A stretch of 64,000 nt of DNA from assembly GCF_007741515.1 (NCBI RefSeq), contig NZ_CP036263.1:3397178-3461177 (forward strand), in the 5' to 3' direction. The position numbers and the translations under genes are program-made. Below, piece after piece: positions 9,638 through 19,358 of the stretch. The DNA is from Adhaeretor mobilis. Its GTDB lineage: Bacteria; Planctomycetota; Planctomycetia; Pirellulales; Lacipirellulaceae. The stretch's first letter is position 1, and every line of letters starts with the position of its first letter. Under the pieces are notes generated by a model that saw only the letters and a program-made list of their open reading frames with translations, did no database searches and had not been told where the DNA came from.

Positions 9638-9928
9638 TCCACGGAAATCCTAATGATGGTGCTTCCGGAACCTGCTACGCGATCTAAGTTGATGCAATCC
9701 AAGGTGACCGCCTATGCCAAGCCTTGCTCAACACGTCTCCCACCACAGCGACGATGACACAGTGCCGGTGACTCTAACTGACTGCCCAACATGCGTTGGA
9801 CTAATTGGCACCTTGGGTGGTTCATTCTAGCCGGTAAAGTCAGCCGAAGCGACTGATTTCCACGTTAACGTGAGCAAAGACCTTAGTATTTCTCTACCTT
9901 GCTGTCGCCTATTGCAGTGATAAATGCC

Positions 9929-10465
9929 TCATCTCGGGAGGTCGCCTGTCACCAATTCGCCCACTAATTCGCGAGTGGTATATATCTTGGTCTGCGAGCT
10001 AGCAGGAGGGGGCCGGGATTCGAGCGATTCGATCGTGCGGAGCAGTTCCACAACGGATCCCGAGTCAATTGCGACTTGAAGTGCTTTGCGTCCTGAGCCT
10101 CGTGAGGCCAATCGGTCAAGCGGAGCGTAAGAGCCTAAGGCTTCCGCCACGGACCTCAGCGCATCACCTCCGTCCCGGTAATACAGCCTGGAGAGGGGGG
10201 ATCTATCAGCAAGAATTCGATTGACTAGCAATGGCGAACTGAATGCCATGTGGTGATGTGTTACTCTCAAGAAGTCCTGCAAATCTCGCACATCGGACTG
10301 CACAATCAGATCGTCGGGCTGGATATCTGCGTTTGCAGCCATGAACCGATAAACAGTCTCAGTAAGCACCCGCTGCTCGTTTTCCCGCTGCTGGGTCTCG
10401 TTACCTGCTAGTTGCACGTTGACCCCCACAGTAAAGGCTAGTGCAGTTATCCAAAGAGAATTCAT
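9929..10465 (-). CDS. Small secreted protein of unknown function
   Basis: A 178-residue protein with a short N-terminal hydrophobic stretch (SLWITALAFTVGVNVQL) followed by polar sequence, consistent with a signal peptide. The mature part is mostly helical and charged, with no motif I recognise. It stands alone; the 290 bp between it and the gene at 8708-9637 hold no supported gene. Reading-frame length, start context and codon use favour a real gene, but no homology can be claimed. Confidence 0.6.
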   Translation of the reverse strand: MNSLWITALAFTVGVNVQLAGNETQQRENEQRVLTETVYRFMAANADIQPDDLIVQSDVRDLQDFLRVTHHHMAFSSPLLVNRILADRSPLSRLYYRDGGDALRSVAEALGSYAPLDRLASRGSGRKALQVAIDSGSVVELLRTIESLESRPPPASSQTKIYTTRELVGELVTGDLPR

Positions 10466-10774
10466 GGGCTGAAACTTGTTTCAGGGTTTAGCGACGTTCG
10501 TCTCCGCATGGCTCTAAGTGAACCTTCCGAGAACTCATTTGTCCTTGATCTCAGTCAAGCATAGGCCACAATGCTTAGACTGACAATTCCTCACAAAAAG
10601 CCGTAAACTGTTTATCCGTTTGCACTTAATGCAATTCCTGATCATTCTTACGTGATCTATAATGGTGGATATGCGAAAAAAAATTTGCAATTTCATGTCA
10701 ATAGCCGTAATATGCCAACTCGGCAGTGAAGCCACTATCTCCGACATCTTTGTCCCAACGCAATAGGTTCAACC
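10466..10774. other. Intergenic region, AT-rich, possible promoter for the zinc-ribbon gene
   Basis: This stretch is clearly richer in A and T than its surroundings. A TATAAT hexamer at 10658-10663 points toward the plus-strand gene starting at 10775, but no good -35 box sits 16-18 bp before it. A minus-strand open frame of 70 codons lies here. Its composition is unlike a protein and it has no ribosome-binding site, so it is not called. Confidence 0.4.
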
Positions 10775-11020
10775 ATGGCTGGTACTCCCTACTTCGTACA
10801 AGAGTGCCCCACTTGCGGGAGAAATCTGCAAGTGCGGGTATCGTATCTGGGCAAGAACGTCACCTGCCGCCATTGCAGCGCTGAGTTCGCCACCCGTGAC
10901 CCGGAATCGACTGATCCGCTTCCTGCGGAATCAGGGATTGGTCTATTGGCCCGCGCTGACGAGCTTCTCTTACAGGCAGCTGCTAAACATGGCGGACTAG
11001 ACTCGGCATCGCGCTGCTAG
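10775..11020 (+). CDS. Small zinc-ribbon protein
   Basis: An 81-residue protein with a four-cysteine zinc ribbon: C11-x2-C14 (ECPTCGR) and C31-x2-C34 (TCRHCSA), followed by a phenylalanine and an acidic linker, then a helical tail. This type of short N-terminal ribbon (CPTCGRNLQV...YLGKNVTCRHC) recurs in planctomycete proteins, either alone or ahead of regulatory domains. Zinc binding is a safe inference; a nucleic-acid or protein-binding role is only a guess. There is no obvious Shine-Dalgarno sequence. It converges on aroA. Confidence 0.7.
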   Translation: MAGTPYFVQECPTCGRNLQVRVSYLGKNVTCRHCSAEFATRDPESTDPLPAESGIGLLARADELLLQAAAKHGGLDSASRC

Positions 11021-11088
11021 GGCTCTGTTGCCTTGTTCCATGGTTCGCTTAGGCACAATTTGACCTGACCGGCGGACCAGCGTGTGAT

Positions 11089-12369
11089 TCAACCGCGTCC
11101 AAGCGCCGCGAAATCTGCAAAGAACTGTGGATACGTCTTGTTCACACATTCGGGATCAAGAATTACAACGCTAGGTTGACGCAAACCGGCAACCGCAAAA
11201 CTCATCGCCATCCGATGATCGTTGTAGGTGGCAATTTCCGCCGGAGTGAACTCGCCTGGGGTGATCTCTAGACCGTCTTCAAATTCATTTACGCTCGCCC
11301 CCAGCTTCCGTAGTTCAGCGGCCACGGCGGCAATGCGGTCGGTTTCCTTATGTCGCACATGGGCGACATTGCGAATGCGAGTCGTACCCTCAGCAAACAG
11401 GGCAACGACTGCCAAGGTTTGCATGGTGTCACTAATGGCATTCATGTCGAGATCAACCCCACGGAGCGAACTTCCCTGGACTACTGTGCAGTCGCTACCG
11501 TAGTTGACTTGGCAACCCATTTGAGCCAGGCAATCGCAGAATTTGACGTCGCCTTGTAAAGAGTTCTCGTGAAGCCCTTGAACTTCCACCTTACCACCTG
11601 TCACCGCGGCGGCTGCGAAAAAGTAGCTCGCGGCGGAGGCGTCGGGTTCGATTCCATACTCCGTAGCTTGATAGGGATTATTTGATTCGATCACGATTTG
11701 CTCGTAGCCTGACGTCGCCCGCAACTTCGCACTGAACGATTCCATGACCGCCTTGGTCATTTCAACATAAGGCACCGAGACCAACGTGCCCTTAACATCA
11801 ATTGTGACACTCTCGTCAGCATACGGAGCGGCCATCATCAGCCCGCTCAAGAATTGGCTGGAGATATCCCCCCGAATCTGTGCCACACCGCCCTCAAGCC
11901 CCTTTGCAGTCACCACCACGGGCGGACAACCCGTTTCGCTGAGCGAAATCTCCGCCCCAAGCTGCTGCAACGCATCTCGCAGGTCGGCAATGGGCCGCTC
12001 GTGCATTCTGGCGATGCCATCCAGGGTGTATTTGCCATTGCCCAACGTAGCCAGTGCGGTGAGAAAGCGCATGGAGGTTCCGCTGTTCTCGACATACAGC
12101 TCAGCTCGATCCCGTGGCAGTTTTCCATCACAGCCCTGAACGCTCAAGCATTTTCCGCCCTCGCTCGATTCAATCTCGATCCCCAAGGCCCTGAGGCTGG
12201 CGATCATGACCTGCGTGTCTTCGCTGTCGAGTGCACCCGTCAGGATCGATTGCCCAGAGGCTAGAGCAGCACAGATGAGCGCCCGATTGGTGAGACTCTT
12301 CGAGCCAGGCGGACGAATCGTTGCGTCGAGCGGGCCAGCGAGCGGCATGATTTCGATTTTTCTGCTCAT
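11089..12369 (-). CDS. aroA: 3-phosphoshikimate 1-carboxyvinyltransferase (EPSP synthase)
   Basis: AroA transfers the enolpyruvyl group of PEP to shikimate 3-phosphate in chorismate synthesis. It carries the N-terminal signature PPGSKSLTNRALICAAL near 15-31, the PEP-binding stretch ENSGTSMRFLTALAT near 90, RMHERPIADL near 120, and the C-terminal NDHRMAMSFAVAGL. The open frame extends further upstream, but the extension overlaps the propeller gene and looks non-coding. The ATG at 12369 (MSRKIEIMPLAG) gives 426 residues, the usual length. The gene starts 8 bp after the stop of the PQQ-propeller gene and is probably co-transcribed with it. Its product chorismate is the substrate of MqnA. Confidence 0.95.
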   Translation of the reverse strand: MSRKIEIMPLAGPLDATIRPPGSKSLTNRALICAALASGQSILTGALDSEDTQVMIASLRALGIEIESSEGGKCLSVQGCDGKLPRDRAELYVENSGTSMRFLTALATLGNGKYTLDGIARMHERPIADLRDALQQLGAEISLSETGCPPVVVTAKGLEGGVAQIRGDISSQFLSGLMMAAPYADESVTIDVKGTLVSVPYVEMTKAVMESFSAKLRATSGYEQIVIESNNPYQATEYGIEPDASAASYFFAAAAVTGGKVEVQGLHENSLQGDVKFCDCLAQMGCQVNYGSDCTVVQGSSLRGVDLDMNAISDTMQTLAVVALFAEGTTRIRNVAHVRHKETDRIAAVAAELRKLGASVNEFEDGLEITPGEFTPAEIATYNDHRMAMSFAVAGLRQPSVVILDPECVNKTYPQFFADFAALGRG

Positions 12370-12376
12370 AGTCAGG

Positions 12377-13663
12377 TTACTTCTCGGAGATTTTCCAGAG
12401 GTGCTTGTGACTGCGAACGAACATCGCATCATCGGCGACTGCTGGCGAACCCAATACGGCTTCGCCAAAGTCGGGTTTGGAAATGATCTTACCCTTCTTC
12501 GAGCTTCCCTTGCTACCCAACGAAACAACGAATGCCAGTCCATCAGAATTAATGCAGTAGATAGCCTCAGAAGTGAGCACGGGCGTGGCCCAGAACCGAC
12601 CCTTGAGTCGCAAGTCCCAGGGCTTGACACCTTTTGCCTTATCGGTCGCACCGCACTTGAGCACGCCTGACCGATTAATCACAAACGCACGGTTGCCATC
12701 GATCACAGGACTAGGCGAGCCCATCTGCAAGCGGTTCTCCTGCCACTGGGGCTTCACGGTCTCCTCCGATTCAAGTTCAACGTGGTATGACTTAATCCCC
12801 TTGGAGGGAACGTACAACAGGTCGCCGGAGACGCACGAAGCGATCGTTTCGCACTCGATCTCTTGACTCCACAGTGACTCTCCCGTCTGAGCAGCATACA
12901 CATCTAAACGAGTTCGCGATTGCACGGCCACGGCATCGATGAACTGCCTCCCCTTCTCAACTTTCAGTGCGACAGGCGATGACCATGTCGCCTCCAACGG
13001 GCGATTGAGGTCCCATAACATTTCTCCCGTTCGGCAGTCGAAGGCCGCAACGAACGAAGCGCCCAGGGCTTCACTTTGCACAACGACCGAGCCTCCTGAC
13101 ACGACGGGAGAACTCGACATCCCGACATCGTTGCCAGCCTGGGGAAAATTCAACTGAAGTCCGCGTACCCATTGAACATTGCCATCGAGATCGAGCGCAA
13201 CCAAGTCATTTGAGGAGAAGAAAGCATAAATTCTCTCGCCATCAGAGACAGGAGTATTGGCGGCCACGGCGGATGTCGCGTTACACAGCGTTCGCCCAGT
13301 TGCCCAGAAATTGCGTTTCCAAAGCTGCTTTCCTGAGACTTGATCGAAAGCTATGACGTGCAAGCGATCTTCACGTGGTCCACTGGAACAGGTCACGACA
13401 ACCCGCCCATCGACCACAATGGGCGAGGAGACGCCACGCCCCGGCAGATCAACTTCCCAGGCAATATTCTCACACGTATCGACAGACCAGTCTGTAGGGA
13501 GTTGAGCCGTCTCGGAAATGCTGCGACTATCACCACGAAAACCTAACCAATCTTCTGCGATCACCCGCTTAGAACTCGCACCACAAAGCAGCAACGCGAC
13601 GGCAAAGGCCAGTGGACTGACAGAAGCCCTGCGATAGTTCACTGTCCGGAAATATTGTCTCAT
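12377..13663 (-). CDS. Secreted PQQ-like beta-propeller protein
   Basis: A 428-residue protein with a signal peptide (SPLAFAVALLLCGASS) and repeated propeller-blade sequences typical of PQQ-like repeats, such as GRVVVTCSSG, ERIYAFFSSNDLVALDLDGNVQW and GEMLWDLNRP. The opening WLGFRGDSRSISETAQLPTDW is the stock beginning of a large planctomycete family of secreted propeller proteins. It probably acts as a periplasmic or surface scaffold. No PQQ-dehydrogenase catalytic residues are evident, so enzyme function should not be assumed. It lies downstream of the HEAT-type secreted protein and upstream of aroA. Confidence 0.88.
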   Translation of the reverse strand: MRQYFRTVNYRRASVSPLAFAVALLLCGASSKRVIAEDWLGFRGDSRSISETAQLPTDWSVDTCENIAWEVDLPGRGVSSPIVVDGRVVVTCSSGPREDRLHVIAFDQVSGKQLWKRNFWATGRTLCNATSAVAANTPVSDGERIYAFFSSNDLVALDLDGNVQWVRGLQLNFPQAGNDVGMSSSPVVSGGSVVVQSEALGASFVAAFDCRTGEMLWDLNRPLEATWSSPVALKVEKGRQFIDAVAVQSRTRLDVYAAQTGESLWSQEIECETIASCVSGDLLYVPSKGIKSYHVELESEETVKPQWQENRLQMGSPSPVIDGNRAFVINRSGVLKCGATDKAKGVKPWDLRLKGRFWATPVLTSEAIYCINSDGLAFVVSLGSKGSSKKGKIISKPDFGEAVLGSPAVADDAMFVRSHKHLWKISEK

Positions 13664-13715
13664 ATCGTTTGCTCATAAGGTGGTGACTAATCATTGATGA
13701 CGACTTTCAACATGG

Positions 13716-14864
13716 CTACTTTTGCTGCACCGCTACTTCTGCTGCACCGCCCAGTGCATCGGTGATGCGCAACCGAAACTCCCATTCTTTTTCCCATCCC
13801 ATTTTCTTCGCGTTCTGACAGACCTTCAGTAGTACTTGATTCGCTCCCACTTTTAGTTGTGCATCAGCGACATGCTGATCAACGGCAAATCCCGAGTGAT
13901 AGACATTGTGCTCCGTCAACTGCTTGCCGTTGACCCAAAGTTTGATCGCATTGTTCGAGGCAACACGAAATTGCACCGGCTGGGTCTGCTCGCTCATGAC
14001 CGTTGCCTTCGCGTAGGCGACCACTTCCTTCTCGTCTCCAATCGCCTCGTTCAAATCAACGATTCCCTTCTCGTCCTCCGAGTGATATGACGACCAACTA
14101 ACGTTGCTCGCCTTGCCACGGTAGGTTGCCGCTGTGTTGTTGTTCGCTTCGGGCCCAAATGCCGTGGCAAAGCCTGCTAAGTCGGTATTGTCGAACGGCC
14201 CCACGAGTTGCCAGTCAACCACGTAGCCCATTTGCTGGACCAGATCGGCGGGCTTGCCAAGCTCGGTCAGTTTCTTGGCAATCGACTCGATTTGCTCGAC
14301 GTCACGAGCGCTAGCAAATGCTTTTTGGTAAAGCTGCGTCTTCTTGTCGTCGGCAGTTTCCAGGTCTACCTTATCGAGAAGCTGCGCAACCGCCTCGTAG
14401 CGAAGCTCTAGACTCGAATCGTCCAGCATTGCTGGGAGCAGCCGTTCCTTTGCCGACGGATCCACTCGCTCCAGCCATTGAAACGCAATCCTGCGACCTC
14501 GTGGAGAATGAGCGACGTTGGTTGCGAAGCTTTCGAGCATCTTCTGTGGAAGAGTTCCAGAAGCATTGAACTCTCGCTCCGCCACAGCATCTGCCGCCAT
14601 ACACAACCAATTAGCCGCCAAGGGCGAAGTGTCTTTCATGGCAGCTAGGATTGTCGGCAAATGCTCAATCTTTGCTGTGCTCACCTGCTTCCAAGCACGC
14701 TGTTGGTCGAGTTGGCCTTCTGGACCGAAGGTCGCATTGCGCAGAATCTCCAATGGCTCGGCCAGGTTGCCGTTCTGGGCGTTGGCATCCTGCGTAACAG
14801 TCGAAACGATCGCTGCAACCGCCCACAACAGGCTTAGGTGAATAAATTGGGATAGTTTCTTCAC
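13716..14864 (-). CDS. Secreted protein with HEAT-like helices and a C-terminal beta-sandwich
   Basis: A 382-residue exported protein. The signal peptide ends near residue 29 (TQDANAQ). Residues 40-210 are helical with HEAT-like pairs (for example LLPAMLDDSSLELRYEAVAQLL). Residues 215-375 form a beta-sandwich-like region (WQLVGPFDNTDLAGF, then IKLWVNGKQL and VLLKVCQNAKKMGWEW-type motifs) like carbohydrate- or ligand-binding domains found in planctomycete secreted proteins. No catalytic motif was seen. It lies 52 bp upstream of the PQQ-propeller gene on the same strand, and the two may act together at the cell surface. Confidence 0.8.
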   Translation of the reverse strand: MKKLSQFIHLSLLWAVAAIVSTVTQDANAQNGNLAEPLEILRNATFGPEGQLDQQRAWKQVSTAKIEHLPTILAAMKDTSPLAANWLCMAADAVAEREFNASGTLPQKMLESFATNVAHSPRGRRIAFQWLERVDPSAKERLLPAMLDDSSLELRYEAVAQLLDKVDLETADDKKTQLYQKAFASARDVEQIESIAKKLTELGKPADLVQQMGYVVDWQLVGPFDNTDLAGFATAFGPEANNNTAATYRGKASNVSWSSYHSEDEKGIVDLNEAIGDEKEVVAYAKATVMSEQTQPVQFRVASNNAIKLWVNGKQLTEHNVYHSGFAVDQHVADAQLKVGANQVLLKVCQNAKKMGWEKEWEFRLRITDALGGAAEVAVQQK

Positions 14865-15060
14865 GGGAAGCTCGTTGCAAAGGTTTTCAAGAGCAGCGAC
14901 CAGACCTTCGAATCCGGGCCCTGCTACAGTTGTCAGTACGTTGTTATTCTCAGGGTGGCAATCGCCGACTATGCTGGAAGCATCCTCAGCTAAAAACCTT
15001 ATCGCGAAGCCCAGATGATCGCTAGTCGCTCAGGCCAGTAGCGATGGGAGAAAAACCAAA

Positions 15061-17265
15061 ATGAAGAAAGTGACAACTGGAGGTGGCTGGCCCGCGGTGG
15101 CTTATACCTTCCGCAAGGCCAAAGAGGCAGGCGGAATTTGGAAGCTGTGGAAGGCTATGCGCAGTAAGAATGCTTGCAAGACCTGCGCACTGGGTATGGG
15201 CGGCCAACGGGGCGGCATGGTCAACGAGAGCGGGCATTTCCCCGAGGTGTGCAAAAAGTCTTTGCAGGCGATGGTAGCCGACATGCAGGGCGCCATCACC
15301 ACCGACTTCTGGAAAAAGTGCACGCCCGAAATGCTGCGGTCCCTCTCCCCCAAGGAACTGGAAGACTGCGGCCGCCTCACGCAACCGGTGCTCTACACGC
15401 CTGAGCTCAAGCGATTTCAGCCGATCTCTTGGGGCGATGCGTATGACCGCATCGCCAAACAGCTGAAAGCCCTCTCGCCGGAAGAAACCTTTTGGTACTT
15501 TAGCGGCAGAAGCAGCAACGAAGCTGGCTTTCTATTACAATTGTTCGCCCGACTCTACGGCACCAATAACGTCAACAACTGTAGCTACTATTGCCACCAG
15601 GCGAGTGGCGTGGGACTGACTAGTGTGACGGGGAGCGGCACAGCAACAATCCAGCTCGAAGATTTAGACGAGGCCGACTTGGTCTTCGTCATAGGTGGCA
15701 ATCCGGCAAGCAATCACCCGCGACTCTTGCGAACGCTCATGCAAGTTCGCCGACGCGGCGGCGAGGTCGTGGTCATTAATCCGATTGTCGAAACGGGCAT
15801 GGTCAACTTCAGCGTTCCCAGCGATGCGCGAAGCCTGCTGTTCGGCTCGAAGATCGCTAGCCTGTATGTACAACCTCACATCGGCGGCGATCTTGCTTTG
15901 CTGGCTGGAATTGCGAAACAGATCATCGAACTCAACCAGCACGACCAAGAGTTCCTCGATGCTCATTGCAGTGGCTGGGCGGAGCTAGCGGCCAGCTACC
16001 ATGACATGAGTTGGGAAGAAATCATTCGCAAGAGTGGCATATCGCGCGAAGAGATCGACAAAATTGCCGACCGCTATGCGAAAGCGGAGAATGTCGTCTT
16101 CAGTTGGACGATGGGCATCACGCATCATGAAAATGGCGTAGAGAATGTGCAGGCCATAGCAAATCTGGCACTCATGCGGGGTATGGTAGGTCGACCGGGC
16201 GCAGGACTAATGCCCATTCGCGGCCACTCCAATGTGCAAGGCATTGGCTCAGTAGGTGTGACTCCTAAGCTTAAGGATGCAATATTCGAGTCTCTGGAGA
16301 AACATTACGATGTCAAACTGCCCACCGTCCAAGGCCGCGACACAATGGACTGCATGGAAGGAGCTGGCACGGGAGAACTGAAGTTCGGTTTCTGCCTCGG
16401 TGGCAACTTGTACGGCTCGAATCCAGATGCCCACTTTGCTGAGAAATCACTACGCAATTTGGAAACACTCGTGTACCTGAGCACCACGCTCAACACGGGG
16501 CACGCCTATGGCTTGGCAAAAGAGACGATCATTCTGCCGGTACTTGCTCGCGATGAAGAACCGCAGCCCACCACTCAAGAGTCGATGTTCAACTACGTGC
16601 GTCTCAGCGATGGCGGCCCCACGCGGCACGAGGGCCCCCGCAGCGAGATCGAAGTCATCGCTGATATGGCGCAGCGTGTACTTGGCCCGAAGAGTTCCGG
16701 TGTAGATTGGTCGCTCATGCGTGACTCGGGACGCATTCGCGAAGCCATTGCGGCCGTGGTGCCCGGCTTCGAGAAGATTGCAAGCATTGCCGAAACGAAA
16801 AAAGAATTTCAGATCGGCGGGCGTACGTTCCGCGACCCTCAGTTTGCCACTCACGATGGCAAAGCGCAATTGCATTCGCACGAGTTGCCAAACCTGAAAG
16901 GAAACGGTAGTCAAATCCGCTTGATGACCATTCGTAGCGAAGGCCAATTTAATACGGTCGTCTACGAAGAGCACGATTTTTATCGCGGAGTGCCTCGGCG
17001 AGATGTGATTCTCCTGCACCCGGAAGACATTACACGCCTGGGCCTCGACCCTTCCATAACAATCAGCGTCCACGGTCCCGCGGGCAGCATGCGTGGGATT
17101 CACGTCCATCCGTTTGAGGAAATCCGTCCGGGGAACGCTGCGATGTATTACCCGGAAGCCAACGTGCTGGTCAGCCGGCATCTCGATCCCAAGAGCAAGA
17201 CTCCAGCGTTCAAATGCGTGCTGGTGACTTTGGAATCTGAGTCACTAGCTGTGGTCGGCGCCTAA
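15061..17265 (+). CDS. Molybdopterin oxidoreductase, FdhF/YdeP type
   Basis: A 734-residue cytoplasmic enzyme of the molybdopterin-oxidoreductase superfamily. Near the N-terminus it has C39-x2-C42 (ACKTCALGMGG) and C64, less than the full four-Cys FeS motif. The active-site region NCSYYCHQASGVGL has C174 and C178 near the position that ligates molybdenum in formate-dehydrogenase-like enzymes. The cofactor-binding segments VFVIGGNPASNHPRLL and MRGMVGRPGAGLMPIRGHSNVQG are classic. The molydopterin dinucleotide-binding domain follows at about 580-720. No electron-transfer partner, FdhD or cofactor-synthesis gene is adjacent. Proteins of this kind are sometimes linked to acid stress or formate-like substrates; the true substrate is unknown. 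It has no Tat signal. Confidence 0.9.
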   Translation: MKKVTTGGGWPAVAYTFRKAKEAGGIWKLWKAMRSKNACKTCALGMGGQRGGMVNESGHFPEVCKKSLQAMVADMQGAITTDFWKKCTPEMLRSLSPKELEDCGRLTQPVLYTPELKRFQPISWGDAYDRIAKQLKALSPEETFWYFSGRSSNEAGFLLQLFARLYGTNNVNNCSYYCHQASGVGLTSVTGSGTATIQLEDLDEADLVFVIGGNPASNHPRLLRTLMQVRRRGGEVVVINPIVETGMVNFSVPSDARSLLFGSKIASLYVQPHIGGDLALLAGIAKQIIELNQHDQEFLDAHCSGWAELAASYHDMSWEEIIRKSGISREEIDKIADRYAKAENVVFSWTMGITHHENGVENVQAIANLALMRGMVGRPGAGLMPIRGHSNVQGIGSVGVTPKLKDAIFESLEKHYDVKLPTVQGRDTMDCMEGAGTGELKFGFCLGGNLYGSNPDAHFAEKSLRNLETLVYLSTTLNTGHAYGLAKETIILPVLARDEEPQPTTQESMFNYVRLSDGGPTRHEGPRSEIEVIADMAQRVLGPKSSGVDWSLMRDSGRIREAIAAVVPGFEKIASIAETKKEFQIGGRTFRDPQFATHDGKAQLHSHELPNLKGNGSQIRLMTIRSEGQFNTVVYEEHDFYRGVPRRDVILLHPEDITRLGLDPSITISVHGPAGSMRGIHVHPFEEIRPGNAAMYYPEANVLVSRHLDPKSKTPAFKCVLVTLESESLAVVGA

Positions 17266-17292
17266 AAGTCAAAAACCTTATTGGGACCGCTG

Positions 17293-19233
17293 CTAACCAG
17301 GGGTGTCCAGATACGGATCTTGCCCCATTTGCTTTTGAACCTTTTGGCGTTCCTTCTCGTGATAGAGCAGCACCTTGCGTTCACGAAACTGGCGACGTTC
17401 GACTTTGCGTTGTGCTTTGCGGAAGAGTGATTCCATATTCCTTAGCCGTTTCGACTGCTTCAGACCGTGAGCTTCGAGCCGATTGGCCTTCTTAGGTCCG
17501 AGGCCGAGCAACAGGATTTCGTCATCGAGTGCTAAGTACTGACGGTACGTGCCCGGATCGCCTTGCCGACCGCACCGACCGATGAGCTGCCGATCGACGC
17601 GCTGCGATTCGTGAAGTTCTGTGCAAATCACGTGCAGCCCGCCCAACTCCTCGACTCCGTCGCCCAGCTTAATATCCGTACCACGGCCGGCCATATTCGT
17701 AGCGACCGTGACTTTGCCTTGCTCGCCGGCTGCGGCAACAATCTCTGCTTCCTGTGCTACGTGGCGGGCGTTAAGAACGGTGAACTCGATCCCTCGCTCC
17801 TCAAGGAGCTTTCCGAGGTGTTCACTCTTGTCGATGGTCCGCGTCCCGATCAGTACAGGTCGTCCTTTTTGGTGCTCTACTAAAGCATCTTCCACAACCG
17901 CCGCCCACTTTTGATCGGCAGTGCCGAAGATGTACGTAGGGAGCTGTTTACGCACGGGCGGGCGATTCGTGGGAATCGGCTCCACCTTCACCTTGTAAAT
18001 CTTTGAAAGCTCACGACGGCTCGAGGATGCCGTACCCGTCATGCCGCACAGACGCTCGTAACGCAGGAACAAGTCCTGAATCGTAATTCGCGCTGCTTGA
18101 TTTGTCGCGAACGTGATTTCAACTCCCTCTTGCGCTTCAACGGCCTGATGGATTCCGGAACGCCATTTGCGGCCCTCGGCCATGCGCCCAGTAAATTCAT
18201 CAACGATCACGATTTCTCCGTCGCGGACCACGTAGTGCCGATCGAGAAACATCTCTCGCTTTACCTTCGCCGCGCGCTGGATATACTCGTAAATCGTTGA
18301 GAGCGGCAAGCGGTCCATCGCTTCAGGTTTTTGGAGAGAACGAACCAGCTGCCGGCCTTCGAGAGTGAGCTCGACCGTGCGATCGTCGTGGTCGTACTCG
18401 TAGTGCTCATCCTCGATAAAGTCGGGCGCCGTCTTCGATGCCCAGTTGTAAGCCTCTGCCGCAATTTTTTCGTCTTCGCCGGGTAGCGCGCTGATAATCA
18501 GCGGCGTGCGTGCCTCGTCAATGAGAATGCTATCCGCTTCGTCTACAAGCATGAAATGCAGACCTCGTTGGACGGGATTGTCTTGCGTGCCGGACTTCAC
18601 ACCAAGCATCTGGCCGAACAGGTCTTGCTGGCCCTCACCCTGACCGCGTAGTAGAAGTCGATCTCGTAGGAAATCAAAGCCCATCTCGTTCGCAGTGCCA
18701 TAAGTCACATCGCACTGGTACGCTTGACGCCGCTCGTCTTGCGGTTGCTGCCCCTGAATGATGCCGACCGTCATTCCCAAGGCTTTGTAAAGTGGTTTCA
18801 TCCATTCAGCGTCGCGCTTGGCGAGATAATCGTTGACTGTTGAAAGGTGCGCCCCTTTGCCTTCGAGTGCCGCCAGATACATCGGCAGGGTAGCGGTAAG
18901 TGTTTTACCTTCGCCCGTTTGCATCTCGACGATCGAACGATTGTGCATGGCAGCGCCACCCAGCAGCTGCACTTCGAAGTGACGCATGCCTAGCATGCGC
19001 CGACCGGCTTCTCTCACAAGAGCGAACGCTTCAATTAAAAGCTTGTCGAGCGTTTCCCCACTGCGAGCCCGATATCGCAGCCCTAGGCTAGCTTTCCGAA
19101 GCTGCGGGTCTGCCAGATCCTTCATTGCTGGCTCAAGAGCATCGATTTGCGGAATCAAACCCGCGTAACGTGCGATGCGATTGCCTGAGGCAGCGCGGAC
19201 GGTTCGGTTGATTCCTGACGGGACACGCGACAC
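17293..19233 (-). CDS. Short SecA-like preprotein translocase ATPase
   Basis: A 646-residue SecA paralogue. The two DEAD motor domains are intact: Walker A TGEGKT at 106-111, DEAD-box LVDEADSILIDEARTPLI near 232, GMTGTA, ATNMAGRGTDIKL and QLIGRCGRQGDPGT. The peptide-crosslinking insertion is present between them. After the second motor domain only the first part of the helical scaffold remains (KAQRKVERRQFRERK...), and the chain stops. The helical wing, two-helix finger and C-terminal zinc-binding tail of canonical 850-950 residue SecA are therefore missing. It is too clean to be a pseudogene and is probably a specialised second SecA. A full-length SecA would be expected elsewhere in the genome. 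Confidence 0.9.
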   Translation of the reverse strand: MSRVPSGINRTVRAASGNRIARYAGLIPQIDALEPAMKDLADPQLRKASLGLRYRARSGETLDKLLIEAFALVREAGRRMLGMRHFEVQLLGGAAMHNRSIVEMQTGEGKTLTATLPMYLAALEGKGAHLSTVNDYLAKRDAEWMKPLYKALGMTVGIIQGQQPQDERRQAYQCDVTYGTANEMGFDFLRDRLLLRGQGEGQQDLFGQMLGVKSGTQDNPVQRGLHFMLVDEADSILIDEARTPLIISALPGEDEKIAAEAYNWASKTAPDFIEDEHYEYDHDDRTVELTLEGRQLVRSLQKPEAMDRLPLSTIYEYIQRAAKVKREMFLDRHYVVRDGEIVIVDEFTGRMAEGRKWRSGIHQAVEAQEGVEITFATNQAARITIQDLFLRYERLCGMTGTASSSRRELSKIYKVKVEPIPTNRPPVRKQLPTYIFGTADQKWAAVVEDALVEHQKGRPVLIGTRTIDKSEHLGKLLEERGIEFTVLNARHVAQEAEIVAAAGEQGKVTVATNMAGRGTDIKLGDGVEELGGLHVICTELHESQRVDRQLIGRCGRQGDPGTYRQYLALDDEILLLGLGPKKANRLEAHGLKQSKRLRNMESLFRKAQRKVERRQFRERKVLLYHEKERQKVQKQMGQDPYLDTPG

Positions 19234-19358
19234 GAGTTGGTAACGAACTGCTAAGACCAGGGAAAGAAGAAATCACTTGCCGCGTGCAGGCGGCGACTCC
19301 CCTACAGCCTAGCCTAGCGGTTACCAGCTTACTACTCCAGACGCATACCCGCGATACG

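Noticed and set aside
10535..10747. Minus-strand frame of 70 codons in the AT-rich gap
   Set aside because: No ribosome-binding site, no motif, and its composition follows from local AT-richness.
12370..12651. Upstream extension of the aroA frame
   Set aside because: It overlaps the end of the PQQ-propeller gene and precedes the conserved AroA start. The ATG at 12369 gives the standard length.
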